Source: an uncultured Eubacteriales bacterium (GTDB taxonomy: Bacteria; Bacillota; Clostridia; Oscillospirales; Acutalibacteraceae). Taken from it: a DNA stretch of 26,562 nucleotides. Below are positions 14,538-22,544 of this stretch, piece by piece. The translations under genes were made by a program, and so were the position numbers. The stretch's first letter is position 1. Every line of letters begins with the position of its first letter. The stretch lies in NCBI GenBank assembly GCA_934541115.1, contig CAKTDF010000025.1, positions 1 to 26,562 on the forward strand, read 5' to 3'. The notes beneath the pieces were generated by a model that worked only from the letters and a program-made list of their open reading frames with translations, searched no databases and was not told the origin of the DNA.

Positions 14538-15373
14538 GTATAGATATTTCAAACGATAAGCTTATACCGAAGATTGCGGTTGTGGCTTCTGTCAGAGAGG
14601 ATACCCCCGATGTCAAAACTTTCCGCGTTGTTCCGAAAGATGGCGAAACGCTTTTTGACCACATGCCCGGTCAGTGTGCAATGCTGTCTCTCCCGGGCGT
14701 GGGCGAGGCGATGTTTTCAATCACGTCTTCTCCAACCGAAAAGGGATACAAAGACTTCAGCATCAAACGCTGCGGAACGCTGACGGAACAGCTCCATCAG
14801 CTTGAGGCAGGCATGGAAGTCGGAATCAGAGGACCGTTTGGCCGTCCGTTTCCGGTTGACAGCGAGTTCAAGGGCAAAAACCTGCTGTTTGTTGCCGGCG
14901 GTATAGGTCTTGCACCGTTGCACTCGGTCATAAACTATGTCAGACATTTCAGAGACGATTACGGCCGGATCGATATTCTTTACGGCTCAAGGAGCGCGGA
15001 TGACCTTGTTGACTATGATGAAATTGTCAACGAATGGTGCAAGGAAGACGGAATCAATGTATATCTCACTATTGACCGCGAGCAGGAGGGCTGGGACGGT
15101 CACGTCGGTTTTGTTCCGTCGTACCTCAAAGAGCTTGAAATTGCAAAGGACAGCACTGTTATCATCTGCGGACCGCCGATCATGATCAAGTTTGTTCTTG
15201 CGGCTCTGCTTGAAATGGGCTTTGACAAAACTCAGGTTTACACAACGCTTGAGCTCAAAATGAAATGCGGAATCGGCAAATGCGGCAGATGTAACATCGG
15301 CAAAAAGTATGTCTGCAAAGACGGACCTGTTTTCCGTTTTGATGAAATTGACGAGTTGCCCGACGAATATTAA
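14534..15373 (+). CDS. flxA: FlxA-like FAD/NAD(P)-binding oxidoreductase subunit
   Basis: A 279-residue ferredoxin-NADP-reductase-fold protein related to anaerobic sulfite reductase subunit B and to PyrK. Its FAD-binding beta barrel covers residues 12-105 (PGQCAMLSLPG, then FSITSSP). The nucleotide domain has AGGIGLAPL (121-129) and the GPP motif at 213-215. A C-terminal [2Fe-2S] site is formed by Cys245, Cys250, Cys253 and Cys261 (CGIGKCGRC). It is the entry point for NADH or NADPH into the complex; which nucleotide is used cannot be read safely. With hdrABC it gives the complete FlxABCD-HdrABC set known from sulfate reducers and other anaerobes. Confidence 0.87.
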   Translation: MSIDISNDKLIPKIAVVASVREDTPDVKTFRVVPKDGETLFDHMPGQCAMLSLPGVGEAMFSITSSPTEKGYKDFSIKRCGTLTEQLHQLEAGMEVGIRGPFGRPFPVDSEFKGKNLLFVAGGIGLAPLHSVINYVRHFRDDYGRIDILYGSRSADDLVDYDEIVNEWCKEDGINVYLTIDREQEGWDGHVGFVPSYLKELEIAKDSTVIICGPPIMIKFVLAALLEMGFDKTQVYTTLELKMKCGIGKCGRCNIGKKYVCKDGPVFRFDEIDELPDEY

Positions 15374-15388
15374 GGGAGGAAAAGTAAC

Positions 15389-16063
15389 ATGAACGATATG
15401 GTCAACATTTACCTCATGGGAAAAAAATATGAGGTACCTGCAACGCTGACTATCATGACGGCGATGGAATATGCAGGATATAAATATGTACGCGGCTGCG
15501 GCTGCCGCAACGGCTTTTGCGGAGCCTGCGCAACTATATACAGAATCAAGGGCGAGTTTGACGTAAAGACGGGTCTTGCCTGCCAGACTCAGGTTCAGGA
15601 CGGAATGTATGTTTCAACCCTGCCGTTCTTCCCGACCAAAAAGGCGGAGTATGACATCAACAAAATCAAACCCACCGAGCAGATCATGATGGAGCTTTAT
15701 CCCGAAATTTACAGCTGCATCGGCTGCAATGCATGCACCAAGTCCTGCACACAGGGGCTTTCAGTCATGCAGTACATCGCTTATGCTCAGCGCGGTGAGT
15801 ACGAAAAATGTGCAGAGGAATCCTTTGACTGCGTTGCCTGCGGCGTTTGCAGTTCAAGGTGTCCGGCAGGAATCTCGCACCCGCAGGTTGCCGTTCTTGC
15901 CCGCAGACTTACAGGAAAGTATATTGCTCCCGAGTCAAAGCACTTGACCAAGAGAGTTGATGAAATCAAAAAGGGCGAATACGAGGAACTCATAGAACAG
16001 GTTATGCAAAAGCCTATTGAAGAACTCAAGGAATTATATAACCACAGAGACATTGAAGAATAA
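15389..16063 (+). CDS. Fumarate reductase-type iron-sulfur subunit with HdrC-like domain
   Basis: A 224-residue subunit. Its N-terminal half is a plant-type [2Fe-2S] domain (CGCRNGFCGAC, Cys39/44/47, plus Cys65). Its C-terminal half has two four-cysteine [4Fe-4S] motifs: Cys110-113-116-120 and Cys148-151-154-158 (CVACGVCSSRCPAG). Classical SdhB/FrdB have a [3Fe-4S] site for quinone contact; here both motifs are of the CxxCxxCxxxC ferredoxin/HdrC type. The protein also lacks the C-terminal CCG domain of methanogen thiol:fumarate reductase TfrB. So it is a soluble, quinone-independent form that could dock to the HdrBC module encoded upstream. GGGAGG precedes the ATG, 15 bases after flxA. No membrane anchor subunit is encoded nearby. 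Confidence 0.85.
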   Translation: MNDMVNIYLMGKKYEVPATLTIMTAMEYAGYKYVRGCGCRNGFCGACATIYRIKGEFDVKTGLACQTQVQDGMYVSTLPFFPTKKAEYDINKIKPTEQIMMELYPEIYSCIGCNACTKSCTQGLSVMQYIAYAQRGEYEKCAEESFDCVACGVCSSRCPAGISHPQVAVLARRLTGKYIAPESKHLTKRVDEIKKGEYEELIEQVMQKPIEELKELYNHRDIEE

Positions 16064-16075
16064 GGGGGTAGGACA

Positions 16076-17701
16076 ATGCTGACACATGAAATGATAGAAT
16101 CAATCAAAAAGGTTGAGGCAACAAGACAGGAAAGACTCGGCATGGATTTGCCGAAAATGTCCGCAGAAGAGAAATCAGAACTGCTTAAACAATATCACCC
16201 CGATTTCAGAGAAGACGGCTTTGAAATTCTCAAAGTGGGTCCGAATAAAGGCGAAAAGGTTCCAAAGCAGCTTTGCCGCCTTCTTCAGGGTCAGAGCAGA
16301 ATCAGCGGAAAAGCAATTGACCTTTCAAAGATTGACTACGATGTTGACGTTCTCATCATCGGCGGCGGCGGAGCAGGCGCTTCGGCTGCAATTGAGGCAC
16401 AGGCGGCGGGTGCCAACACTATGATCGTTACAAAGCTCCGCCTCGGCGATGCAAACACCATGATGGCAGAGGGCGGAATCCAGGCTGCCGACAAGGAAAA
16501 CGATTCTCCGGCACAGCACTATCTTGACGCTCTCGGCGGCGGTCACTTTTTCAATGTTCCGGAGCTTCTCAAAAAGCTTGTTATGGACGCTCCCGGCGCA
16601 ATAAAGTGGCTCAACGAGCTTGGCGTTATGTTTGACAAAGAGGGTGACGGCACCATGGTAACCACACATGGCGGCGGAACCTCAAGAAAAAGAATGCATG
16701 CCTGCAAGGATTACTCCGGCGCAGAGATCATGCGCGTTCTTCGCGACGAAGTCTGGAACAGGGAAATTCCCGTTGTTGACTATACGGCGGCAATCGAGCT
16801 TATAAAGGACGAGGAAGGCAAAGTTGCCGGTGCTGTTCTTGAAAATATGGAAACCGGCGAGCTGCTTATTGCCAAAGCAAAAACCGTAATCATCGCAACC
16901 GGCGGCGCGGGCAGACTCCATTATCAGGGCTTCCCGACCTCTAACCATTACGGCGCAACCGCAGATGGTCTTGTTCTTGCATACAGAGCCGGTGCAAGCC
17001 TGCTTTATGCGGATACGATTCAGTACCATCCTACAGGCGTTGCGTTCCCGAGACAGATTTACGGTGCTCTTGTTACGGAAAAGGTTCGTTCACTCGGCGC
17101 TCAGCTTGTCAACGTTGACGGTGTAGCTTTTATGAATCCGCTTGAAACGAGAGACGTTACAGCCTCCTGCATTATCAGAGAATGCACGACCAACGGCAAG
17201 GGTATACCCACGTCAAGGACACGTTTCGGCGTATGGCTCGATACCCCGATGATTGAACTTCTCAACGGAGAGGGCACAATTGAAAAGCGTATTCCGGCGA
17301 TGCTCAGAATGTACCTTGAATACGGCATTGATATGAGAAAAGAGCCGATTCTCGTTTATCCGACTCTTCACTATCAGAACGGCGGAATCAAAATTACTCC
17401 GGACGGCATGTCTGACCTTGAAAACCTCTTTGTTGCCGGCGAGGCAGTCGGAGGAATCCACGGAAAGAACAGACTTATGGGTAACTCGCTGCTTGACGTT
17501 ATCGTATTCGGCAGAAATGCCGGTCAGCACGCTGCCGCAAAGGCGAAGGAAACCTCACAGACCGGTGAGCTCACCCTTGGTCATATTTATGATTTTGAGG
17601 CCGAGATGAAAAAAGCCGGCGTAACCATTGACTGTGTTTCGCCAAAGCTCCTTCCGACCTATACACACGGCAGCAAGAGAAATATTGAAAGCAATAGCTG
17701 A
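16076..17701 (+). CDS. Fumarate reductase/succinate dehydrogenase flavoprotein subunit
   Basis: A 541-residue flavoprotein that interconverts fumarate and succinate. An extra N-terminal segment of about 85 residues precedes the FAD fold (GGGGAG, 96-101). It is followed by the flavin-contact stretch NTMMAEGGIQAA and the HGGGTSRKRM region near the covalent-flavin/active-site loop. Active-site residues of the family are recognisable: His318 in QYHPTG, Arg359-Asp360 in TRDVT, His432 in HYQNGG, and His462 plus Arg466 in IHGKNRLMGN. The C-terminal domain is shorter than in membrane FrdA. The gene starts 12 bases after the Fe-S subunit gene. Fumarate reduction, rather than succinate oxidation, is inferred from the anaerobic, NADH-bifurcating setting and the adjacent fumarase. 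Confidence 0.9.
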   Translation: MLTHEMIESIKKVEATRQERLGMDLPKMSAEEKSELLKQYHPDFREDGFEILKVGPNKGEKVPKQLCRLLQGQSRISGKAIDLSKIDYDVDVLIIGGGGAGASAAIEAQAAGANTMIVTKLRLGDANTMMAEGGIQAADKENDSPAQHYLDALGGGHFFNVPELLKKLVMDAPGAIKWLNELGVMFDKEGDGTMVTTHGGGTSRKRMHACKDYSGAEIMRVLRDEVWNREIPVVDYTAAIELIKDEEGKVAGAVLENMETGELLIAKAKTVIIATGGAGRLHYQGFPTSNHYGATADGLVLAYRAGASLLYADTIQYHPTGVAFPRQIYGALVTEKVRSLGAQLVNVDGVAFMNPLETRDVTASCIIRECTTNGKGIPTSRTRFGVWLDTPMIELLNGEGTIEKRIPAMLRMYLEYGIDMRKEPILVYPTLHYQNGGIKITPDGMSDLENLFVAGEAVGGIHGKNRLMGNSLLDVIVFGRNAGQHAAAKAKETSQTGELTLGHIYDFEAEMKKAGVTIDCVSPKLLPTYTHGSKRNIESNS

Positions 17702-17712
17702 GGAGGAACATG

Positions 17713-18555
17713 ATGAGAGAAATAGACGTAAAACTGCTCACTTCCAACATCAAGGAAATGTGCATTGAAGCTACGCATTACCTCACGCCGGATATGGAAA
17801 AAGCGCTTGAGGACGCAAAGAACGCAGAGGTTGCACCTCTCGGAAAGCAGATTCTTGAACAGCTCCAGGAAAATCTTGATATCGCCGGAAAAGAAATGAT
17901 TCCCATTTGCCAGGATACCGGCATGGCGGTTGTTTTTCTTGAAATCGGTCAGGATGTTCATTTCGTTGGCGGCGATCTCAATGAGGCGGTTCATGAGGGC
18001 GTGCGCCGCGGCTATGTTGACGGATTTTTGCGCAAGTCCGTGGTCGGAGATCCGCTCCTCAGAGTCAACACAAAGGATAATACCCCGGCTATCATTCATA
18101 CGGAAATCGTACCGGGCGACAAGGTTAAGATCACTGTTTCTCCAAAGGGCTTTGGCAGTGAAAACAAGAGCCGCATTTTCATGCTTACCCCGGCAGACGG
18201 CGTTGAGGGCGTTAAAAAAGCAATTCTCACCGCTGTCAACGACGCAGGTCCGAACGCCTGCCCACCGATGGTTGTCGGCGTAGGCATCGGCGGCACATTT
18301 GAAAAGTGTGCCCTGCTTGCAAAAAAGGCGTTGCTTCGCAATGTTTCGGAGCATTCCGAACTTCCGCATATCAGAGCGCTTGAAGAAGAGCTGCTTGAAA
18401 CTATCAACAAAAGCGGAATCGGTCCCGGAGGTCTCGGCGGTTCAACAACGGCTCTTGCGGTCAATATCAACACCTATGCAACGCATATTGCAGGACTCCC
18501 GGTTGCAATTAATATCTGCTGTCATGTAAACAGACACGCAGTCAGAGAGATATGA
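17713..18555 (+). CDS. Class I fumarate hydratase, alpha subunit
   Basis: A 280-residue N-terminal subunit of the two-subunit, oxygen-sensitive [4Fe-4S] hydro-lyase (fumarase/tartrate dehydratase type). It interconverts malate and fumarate. Cluster cysteines are visible in PICQDTG, NACPP and the NICCHVNRH segment near the C-terminus; GIGPGGLGGSTTAL is the family signature. ATG 17713 is preferred to ATG 17710 because GGAGG is then six bases away. It starts 11 bases after the flavoprotein gene and is followed at once by the beta subunit, so the operon couples fumarate formation to its reduction. A tartrate dehydratase role cannot be excluded from sequence but fits the neighbours less well. Confidence 0.9.
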   Translation: MREIDVKLLTSNIKEMCIEATHYLTPDMEKALEDAKNAEVAPLGKQILEQLQENLDIAGKEMIPICQDTGMAVVFLEIGQDVHFVGGDLNEAVHEGVRRGYVDGFLRKSVVGDPLLRVNTKDNTPAIIHTEIVPGDKVKITVSPKGFGSENKSRIFMLTPADGVEGVKKAILTAVNDAGPNACPPMVVGVGIGGTFEKCALLAKKALLRNVSEHSELPHIRALEEELLETINKSGIGPGGLGGSTTALAVNINTYATHIAGLPVAINICCHVNRHAVREI

Positions 18556-18565
18556 GGTGACGGTA

Positions 18566-19117
18566 ATGGACAAGAAGATAAATGTACCTTTGAGCAAAGA
18601 GGACGCGGCAACACTTCGTACCGGTGACTATGTATATCTCACCGGCACAGTTTACACGGCGAGAGACGCAGCCCACAAAAGAATGGACGAGGCGCTCAAA
18701 AACGGCGAAAAGCTCCCGTTTGACGTTGAGGGCAATGTGATTTATTACATGGGACCCTCACCGGCAAGAGAGGGCAGACCCATCGGCAGCGCAGGTCCGA
18801 CCACTGCCGGCAGAATGGATCCTTACGCACCCGAGCTGCTTGACCTCGGTCTGAGAGGTATGATAGGTAAGGGCAGAAGAACCAAGGAAGTCAGCGATGC
18901 AATTGTTCGCAACAAGGCAGTCTACTTTGCTGCTGTCGGCGGAGCGGGCGCGCTGCTGTCTCAGTGCATCAAATCATCTCAGGTCATTGCTTATGACGAC
19001 CTTGGCGCAGAAGCTATACGCAAGCTTTATGTTGAAAACTTCCCGGTCATCGTCGTCATTGACAGTGAGGGTACCAACCTCTATGACATTGCCCTGGAAA
19101 AATATAAGAAACTTTAA
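18566..19117 (+). CDS. Class I fumarate hydratase, beta subunit
   Basis: A 183-residue C-terminal subunit of the Fe-S hydro-lyase. The family block RPIGSAGPTTAGRMD is present, followed by GMIGKGRRTKEV and AVGGAGALLSQCI; the swivelling domain normally contributes substrate-binding residues from these loops. ATG 18566 (GAGGTG upstream) is chosen over GTG 18557. Split alpha/beta subunits are the usual form in Clostridia and archaea, whereas enterobacterial FumA is a single chain. It completes the malate-to-succinate part of the operon. Confidence 0.9.
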   Translation: MDKKINVPLSKEDAATLRTGDYVYLTGTVYTARDAAHKRMDEALKNGEKLPFDVEGNVIYYMGPSPAREGRPIGSAGPTTAGRMDPYAPELLDLGLRGMIGKGRRTKEVSDAIVRNKAVYFAAVGGAGALLSQCIKSSQVIAYDDLGAEAIRKLYVENFPVIVVIDSEGTNLYDIALEKYKKL

Positions 19118-19211
19118 GTGATCGCCTGTCAACTGATAAGCGCAAATCTTTAAAGAGTATTTGTACTCTCAGCTGATAATCGGTTGCCGAATTTGAAAGG
19201 AATTTTATAAA

Positions 19212-19526
19212 ATGGCAGAGATTCTTGAAACGATAATGCTCATATGCTTCGGTTGCTCGTGGCCGATGAATGCCTATAAAAATGCCAAGGCAAAGAGCGC
19301 AAAGAACATGAGCCTTTCGTTCACTCTTCTTATTATTACCGGCTACGTTGCCGGAATTGCGGCAAAGTTCGTTGCGGCAAGCAACGGTGTAATTGAAATC
19401 AAGGGCAAGACGGCTTTTGTTCTTGCTGTATATTTTCTTAACCTTGTTATGGTTTCAGCCAATGTTGTTATCTACTTCATTAACAAAAAGTATGATAAGC
19501 AGGCTGAAGAGGCGAATAAGAAATAA
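19212..19526 (+). CDS. Small PQ-loop/SemiSWEET-like membrane protein
   Basis: A 104-residue protein with three predicted transmembrane helices (about 4-20, 37-57, 67-91) and a short charged tail. The first helix ends in CSWPMNAYKNAKAKSAKNMS, which resembles the PQ-loop-type turn plus the basic K-x-KSA-x-x-S segment of bacterial SemiSWEET half-transporters, with P in a CSWP context instead of PQ. Those proteins work as dimers and move small sugars. The substrate here is not known; linkage to the fumarate operon (94 bases after it, before the terminator) makes a metabolite role worth considering. A small perfect hairpin (AGAGTA-TTTG-TACTCT, 19154-19169) lies in the gap. AGGA lies 11 bases before the ATG. 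Confidence 0.65.
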   Translation: MAEILETIMLICFGCSWPMNAYKNAKAKSAKNMSLSFTLLIITGYVAGIAAKFVAASNGVIEIKGKTAFVLAVYFLNLVMVSANVVIYFINKKYDKQAEEANKK

Positions 19527-19547
19527 GCTGTACATAAGAGATTAAAG

Positions 19548-19590
19548 AAAGCTCCGTTTTGAAGACATTCGTCTGAAAACGGAGCTTTTT
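19548..19590 (+). terminator. Terminator of the hydrogenase-Hdr-fumarate reductase operon
   Basis: GCTCCGTTTT (19551-19560) pairs with AAAACGGAGC (19576-19585), extended by flanking AAA/TTT pairs, followed by TTTTT. First strong terminator after the start of the operon at 7156. Confidence 0.9.
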
Positions 19591-19616
19591 CTCTTTCTTT
19601 AATTCCTCTTTGCTGT

Positions 19617-19645
19617 TTGCTTTTCCTTTTGTAATGTAGTATAAT
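19617..19645 (+). promoter_or_regulatory. Promoter of the amidohydrolase-sialidase operon
   Basis: TTGCTT (19617-19622), 17 bases, TATAAT (19640-19645). The ATG at 19644 lies inside this -10, which argues that the true start is the later ATG at 19677. Confidence 0.7.
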
Positions 19646-19676
19646 GACAAAAAATATGAACAATACGGGTGATAGC

Positions 19677-20957
19677 ATGAAAACGATTTTTAAAAACTGC
19701 ACGCTTCTTGACGGAAGTAAGAACATGACAGCAAAGCCGAACACAGATGTTGCGGTTGAAAACGGAAAAATCGTTGCGATAGGTTCCGTCAAACCGGAAA
19801 ACGGCGACAGGGTAATTGACCTTTCGGGCAAGTATCTCATACCGGGACTCATTAATCTCCACGTTCATCTCCCTGCCGGAGGCAGACCGAAGAACAAGCC
19901 GCTTAAAGCAGACGAACTTGCAAAATTTGCGCTTTCTTCGGCATTTATGAGAGCGGTTACGCTCAAAATCTGCCACTCCTATGCTATGCAGGAACTTATG
20001 TCCGGTGTTACAACCATTCGTGCGGTCGGCGGACTTGGCGATGTTGACACAAAGCTCCGGGACAAAATCAATTCAGGAAAGCTTGACGGACCGAGAGTTC
20101 TTGCCGCAAACTACGCGATAGGCGTACCGGAAGGTCACATGGTCGGTTCGGTTGCAAGAGGTGCAGAAACAATTGAAGAAGCGGTTGCAATGGTTGACGA
20201 GCTTGCCTCTCAAAAAGTTGACCTCATCAAGTTGATGATTACGGGCGGCGTTATGGACGCAAAGGTCAAGGGCGAGCCTGGCAGACTCATGATGCAGGCT
20301 GATATGATCAAGGCTTGCTGCGACAGGGCGCATTCTCACGGCCTCAAGGTTGCCGCTCACGTGCAAAGCCCCGAGGGAGTGAGAACCGCAGTGAACAACG
20401 GCGTTGATTCAATTGAACACGGCTCAACTCTTTCTCAGGCAGAGATTGAGGCTTTTAAAAAGAGCGGCGCCGCAATGGTTTGTACACTTTCTCCGGCAAT
20501 GCCCATGGCGAGGTTTGACAGGGCAACACTCGGCATTTCAGAGGCTGTTCAGTATAATTCAAACGTTGTATATAACAATATGGTTGCAGGCTCAAAAACT
20601 GCGCTTGAAAACGATATTCCGGTAGGTCTCGGCACCGATACCGGCTGTCCGTATACAACACATTACAACATGTGGAGAGAGCTGCATTATTTTGAAAGGG
20701 ACGTTGAGGTTTCTCCGGCGTTTGCGCTTTACACCGCAACACTCAGAAATGCAGAGATTCTCGGCATAGCAGGAGAGACCGGCAGCATTGAAGTGGGCAA
20801 GTGCGCGGATATCCTTGTGTCTTCAGCAAACCCTCTTGACGATTTCAGAACTCTTTCGCAGCCGTATATGGTTGTTGCAAGAGGCAAGGTGTTCTCTGAG
20901 CCTAAAATCAAGAAATATGAAAAATGTGACGCAGAGCTGGATAAGTATTACAACTGA
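19677..20957 (+). CDS. Metal-dependent amidohydrolase
   Basis: A 426-residue enzyme of the imidazolonepropionase/prolidase-like branch of the amidohydrolase superfamily. The metal ligands are in place: His62 and His64 (LHVHLP), Lys185 (DLIKLMITGG), His228 (AAHVQ), His248 (SIEHGS) and Asp321 (GLGTDTG). A composite beta-sandwich domain is built from the N- and C-termini (TLLDGSKN ... GSIEVGKCADILV). Members hydrolyse cyclic amides, dipeptides or related C-N bonds; the substrate is not evident. No signal peptide, so cytosolic. ATG 19677 follows GGGTGA and lies downstream of a strong promoter. The sialidase gene begins 24 bases after the stop. Confidence 0.87.
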   Translation: MKTIFKNCTLLDGSKNMTAKPNTDVAVENGKIVAIGSVKPENGDRVIDLSGKYLIPGLINLHVHLPAGGRPKNKPLKADELAKFALSSAFMRAVTLKICHSYAMQELMSGVTTIRAVGGLGDVDTKLRDKINSGKLDGPRVLAANYAIGVPEGHMVGSVARGAETIEEAVAMVDELASQKVDLIKLMITGGVMDAKVKGEPGRLMMQADMIKACCDRAHSHGLKVAAHVQSPEGVRTAVNNGVDSIEHGSTLSQAEIEAFKKSGAAMVCTLSPAMPMARFDRATLGISEAVQYNSNVVYNNMVAGSKTALENDIPVGLGTDTGCPYTTHYNMWRELHYFERDVEVSPAFALYTATLRNAEILGIAGETGSIEVGKCADILVSSANPLDDFRTLSQPYMVVARGKVFSEPKIKKYEKCDAELDKYYN

Positions 20958-20981
20958 AAAGGCTGACAAGGGGGAAAACAC

Positions 20982-22439
20982 ATGAAGAAAACCGAAGATA
21001 AAAACCAAAAAAGAGGCAGGGTAAAAAGAATAACTGTTGCAGTTGTTGCAGCAGCTCTTGTCGCTGCCGTAATCGGCGGCGTTGTTGCAGTTGTTCTTTC
21101 GCGCAGACCGGTTACTGTTGCGCAAAAGCCAAAGCCTGCCGAAACGGCGGAGCAGCCTTTTGTACCCATGACAACAGGCGAAAGTGAAAATTTTCGCATA
21201 CCGGCTATGGTAACGCTTGAAAGCGGCAGAATCGTTGCAGCTGCCGACGCAAGATATGACAAAACCCAGGACGGCGGCGGATTGGACACAGTTGTTGCGC
21301 TCAGTGATGACAACGGCAAGACATGGAAAAGCTATACCGCAAATTACCTTGGCGACAACGGTAATGTTTTTTCGCCACGTTCAACGGCGATCATGGATCC
21401 GGAGCTTTTGACGGACGGAAAAAATGTTTGGATGCTTGCAACATTTTATTCCGGAGGTCGCAATATCGTTTTGCGTTCCGGAATGAAAGGTGCTTCAGAC
21501 GGTTCTGCGTTCAACGATGACGGAACTTTGAAGATTTCCTCAAATCACGGACTGAACTATAACTGCAAGGCAGATATTGAAAATTTCACGAACGGTTATT
21601 CTGATATACTCAAGAAAGACGGAACAAAGACGGGCTACAAAATTGACGAATACTTCTATTGCTACAATGAAAACGGTGAGTGCGAGGGCAACATTTTTTA
21701 CATAAAAGGTTCGGTTAAATACTCGGTTGTTCCCACTACATACCTTTATCTGACATGCTCTTCTGACGGCGGTGAGAGCTTTGGTGCGCCAAAGCTTTTG
21801 AACGTAAAAAAAGAAAGCGAGACCTTTTACGGCGCAGGTCCCGGCAGGGGAGTATTTACAAAGGACGGCACGCTCATTTTTTCGGCATATTCTTTCTATA
21901 AAAATGCTAACGGACAGAGGGCGTCGTTTATCTATTCCGAGGATAACGGAAAAACATGGAAGAGAAGTAAGGACTTTGAAAACAGAGAAGAATTTGCTTA
22001 TTCCGGCGAAAGTCAGCTGGTTGAGCTTTCAGACGGCACTCTCCGCTGTTTCTTCCGTAATTCAAGCGACAGAATATGCTATACGGACGCCGTTAAAGAA
22101 AACGGTGAATACGTGTGGAAAACTCCGGTTGTGACAGGCGTTGAGGCTACGTCCTCCTGCATGCTCAGTGCAATTACTGTTGAGGGCAAAAAGGAAGAAT
22201 ACATTCTTGTTTCTTGCCCAACAGGCACTGCAGACGGAAAGCACACGCGCAGCGACGGAAAGATTTTTGTCTTTGAGGCAAAGAGCATGGAGCTGCTCAA
22301 AACTACCGAATTGCCGAAAGGCGAGTTTATGTATTCCTGCATGAGTGAACTGAAAAACGGCAGCGTTGCAATGCTTTATGAAAACGCAGACGGAAAAATC
22401 ACTTTCACATCTTTTGAAAGGGAAAAGCTGATTCCATAA
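20982..22439 (+). CDS. Membrane-anchored sialidase-like protein (GH33 fold)
   Basis: A 485-residue six-bladed beta-propeller. A basic N-terminus and one transmembrane helix (about 17-39), without a clear cleavage site, suggest anchoring on the cell surface. The GH33 marks are FRIP at 71-74 (Arg72 of the arginine triad) and Asp boxes SDDNGKTW (108-115), SSDGGESF and SEDNGKTW. Candidate catalytic residues are an acidic site near DARYDKTQD (89-97), a glutamate in GESQLVEL and a tyrosine in AMLYE near the end. The family releases sialic acid from mucin glycans, which suits a gut habitat. No sialic-acid uptake or lyase genes are in the window, so the activity is inferred from motifs only. A long imperfect hairpin follows. 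Confidence 0.85.
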   Translation: MKKTEDKNQKRGRVKRITVAVVAAALVAAVIGGVVAVVLSRRPVTVAQKPKPAETAEQPFVPMTTGESENFRIPAMVTLESGRIVAAADARYDKTQDGGGLDTVVALSDDNGKTWKSYTANYLGDNGNVFSPRSTAIMDPELLTDGKNVWMLATFYSGGRNIVLRSGMKGASDGSAFNDDGTLKISSNHGLNYNCKADIENFTNGYSDILKKDGTKTGYKIDEYFYCYNENGECEGNIFYIKGSVKYSVVPTTYLYLTCSSDGGESFGAPKLLNVKKESETFYGAGPGRGVFTKDGTLIFSAYSFYKNANGQRASFIYSEDNGKTWKRSKDFENREEFAYSGESQLVELSDGTLRCFFRNSSDRICYTDAVKENGEYVWKTPVVTGVEATSSCMLSAITVEGKKEEYILVSCPTGTADGKHTRSDGKIFVFEAKSMELLKTTELPKGEFMYSCMSELKNGSVAMLYENADGKITFTSFEREKLIP

Positions 22440-22468
22440 GCAAATCCTTTAATTTACATCTTGATACT

Positions 22469-22544
22469 AATTCAGAGCTTGCGGCAGTCGGAATCCCAAT
22501 GGCTGCGGCTGCCGTGAGCACTTGCTGAATTCGGTGCGTTTTTT
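22469..22544 (+). terminator. Probable terminator after the sialidase gene
   Basis: AATTCAG (22469-22475) pairs with CTGAATT (22525-22531), and CGGCAG (22482-22487) with CTGCCG (22509-22514), forming a long interrupted stem; six T follow at 22539-22544. Confidence 0.6.

Noticed and set aside
15389..17701. Ordinary membrane succinate dehydrogenase
   Set aside because: No cytochrome b or anchor gene is adjacent, and the Fe-S subunit has two ferredoxin-type [4Fe-4S] motifs in place of the quinone-side [3Fe-4S] pattern.
17659..18369. Minus-strand open frame (236 codons)
   Set aside because: Antisense to the fumarase alpha gene; composition is that of a shadow frame.
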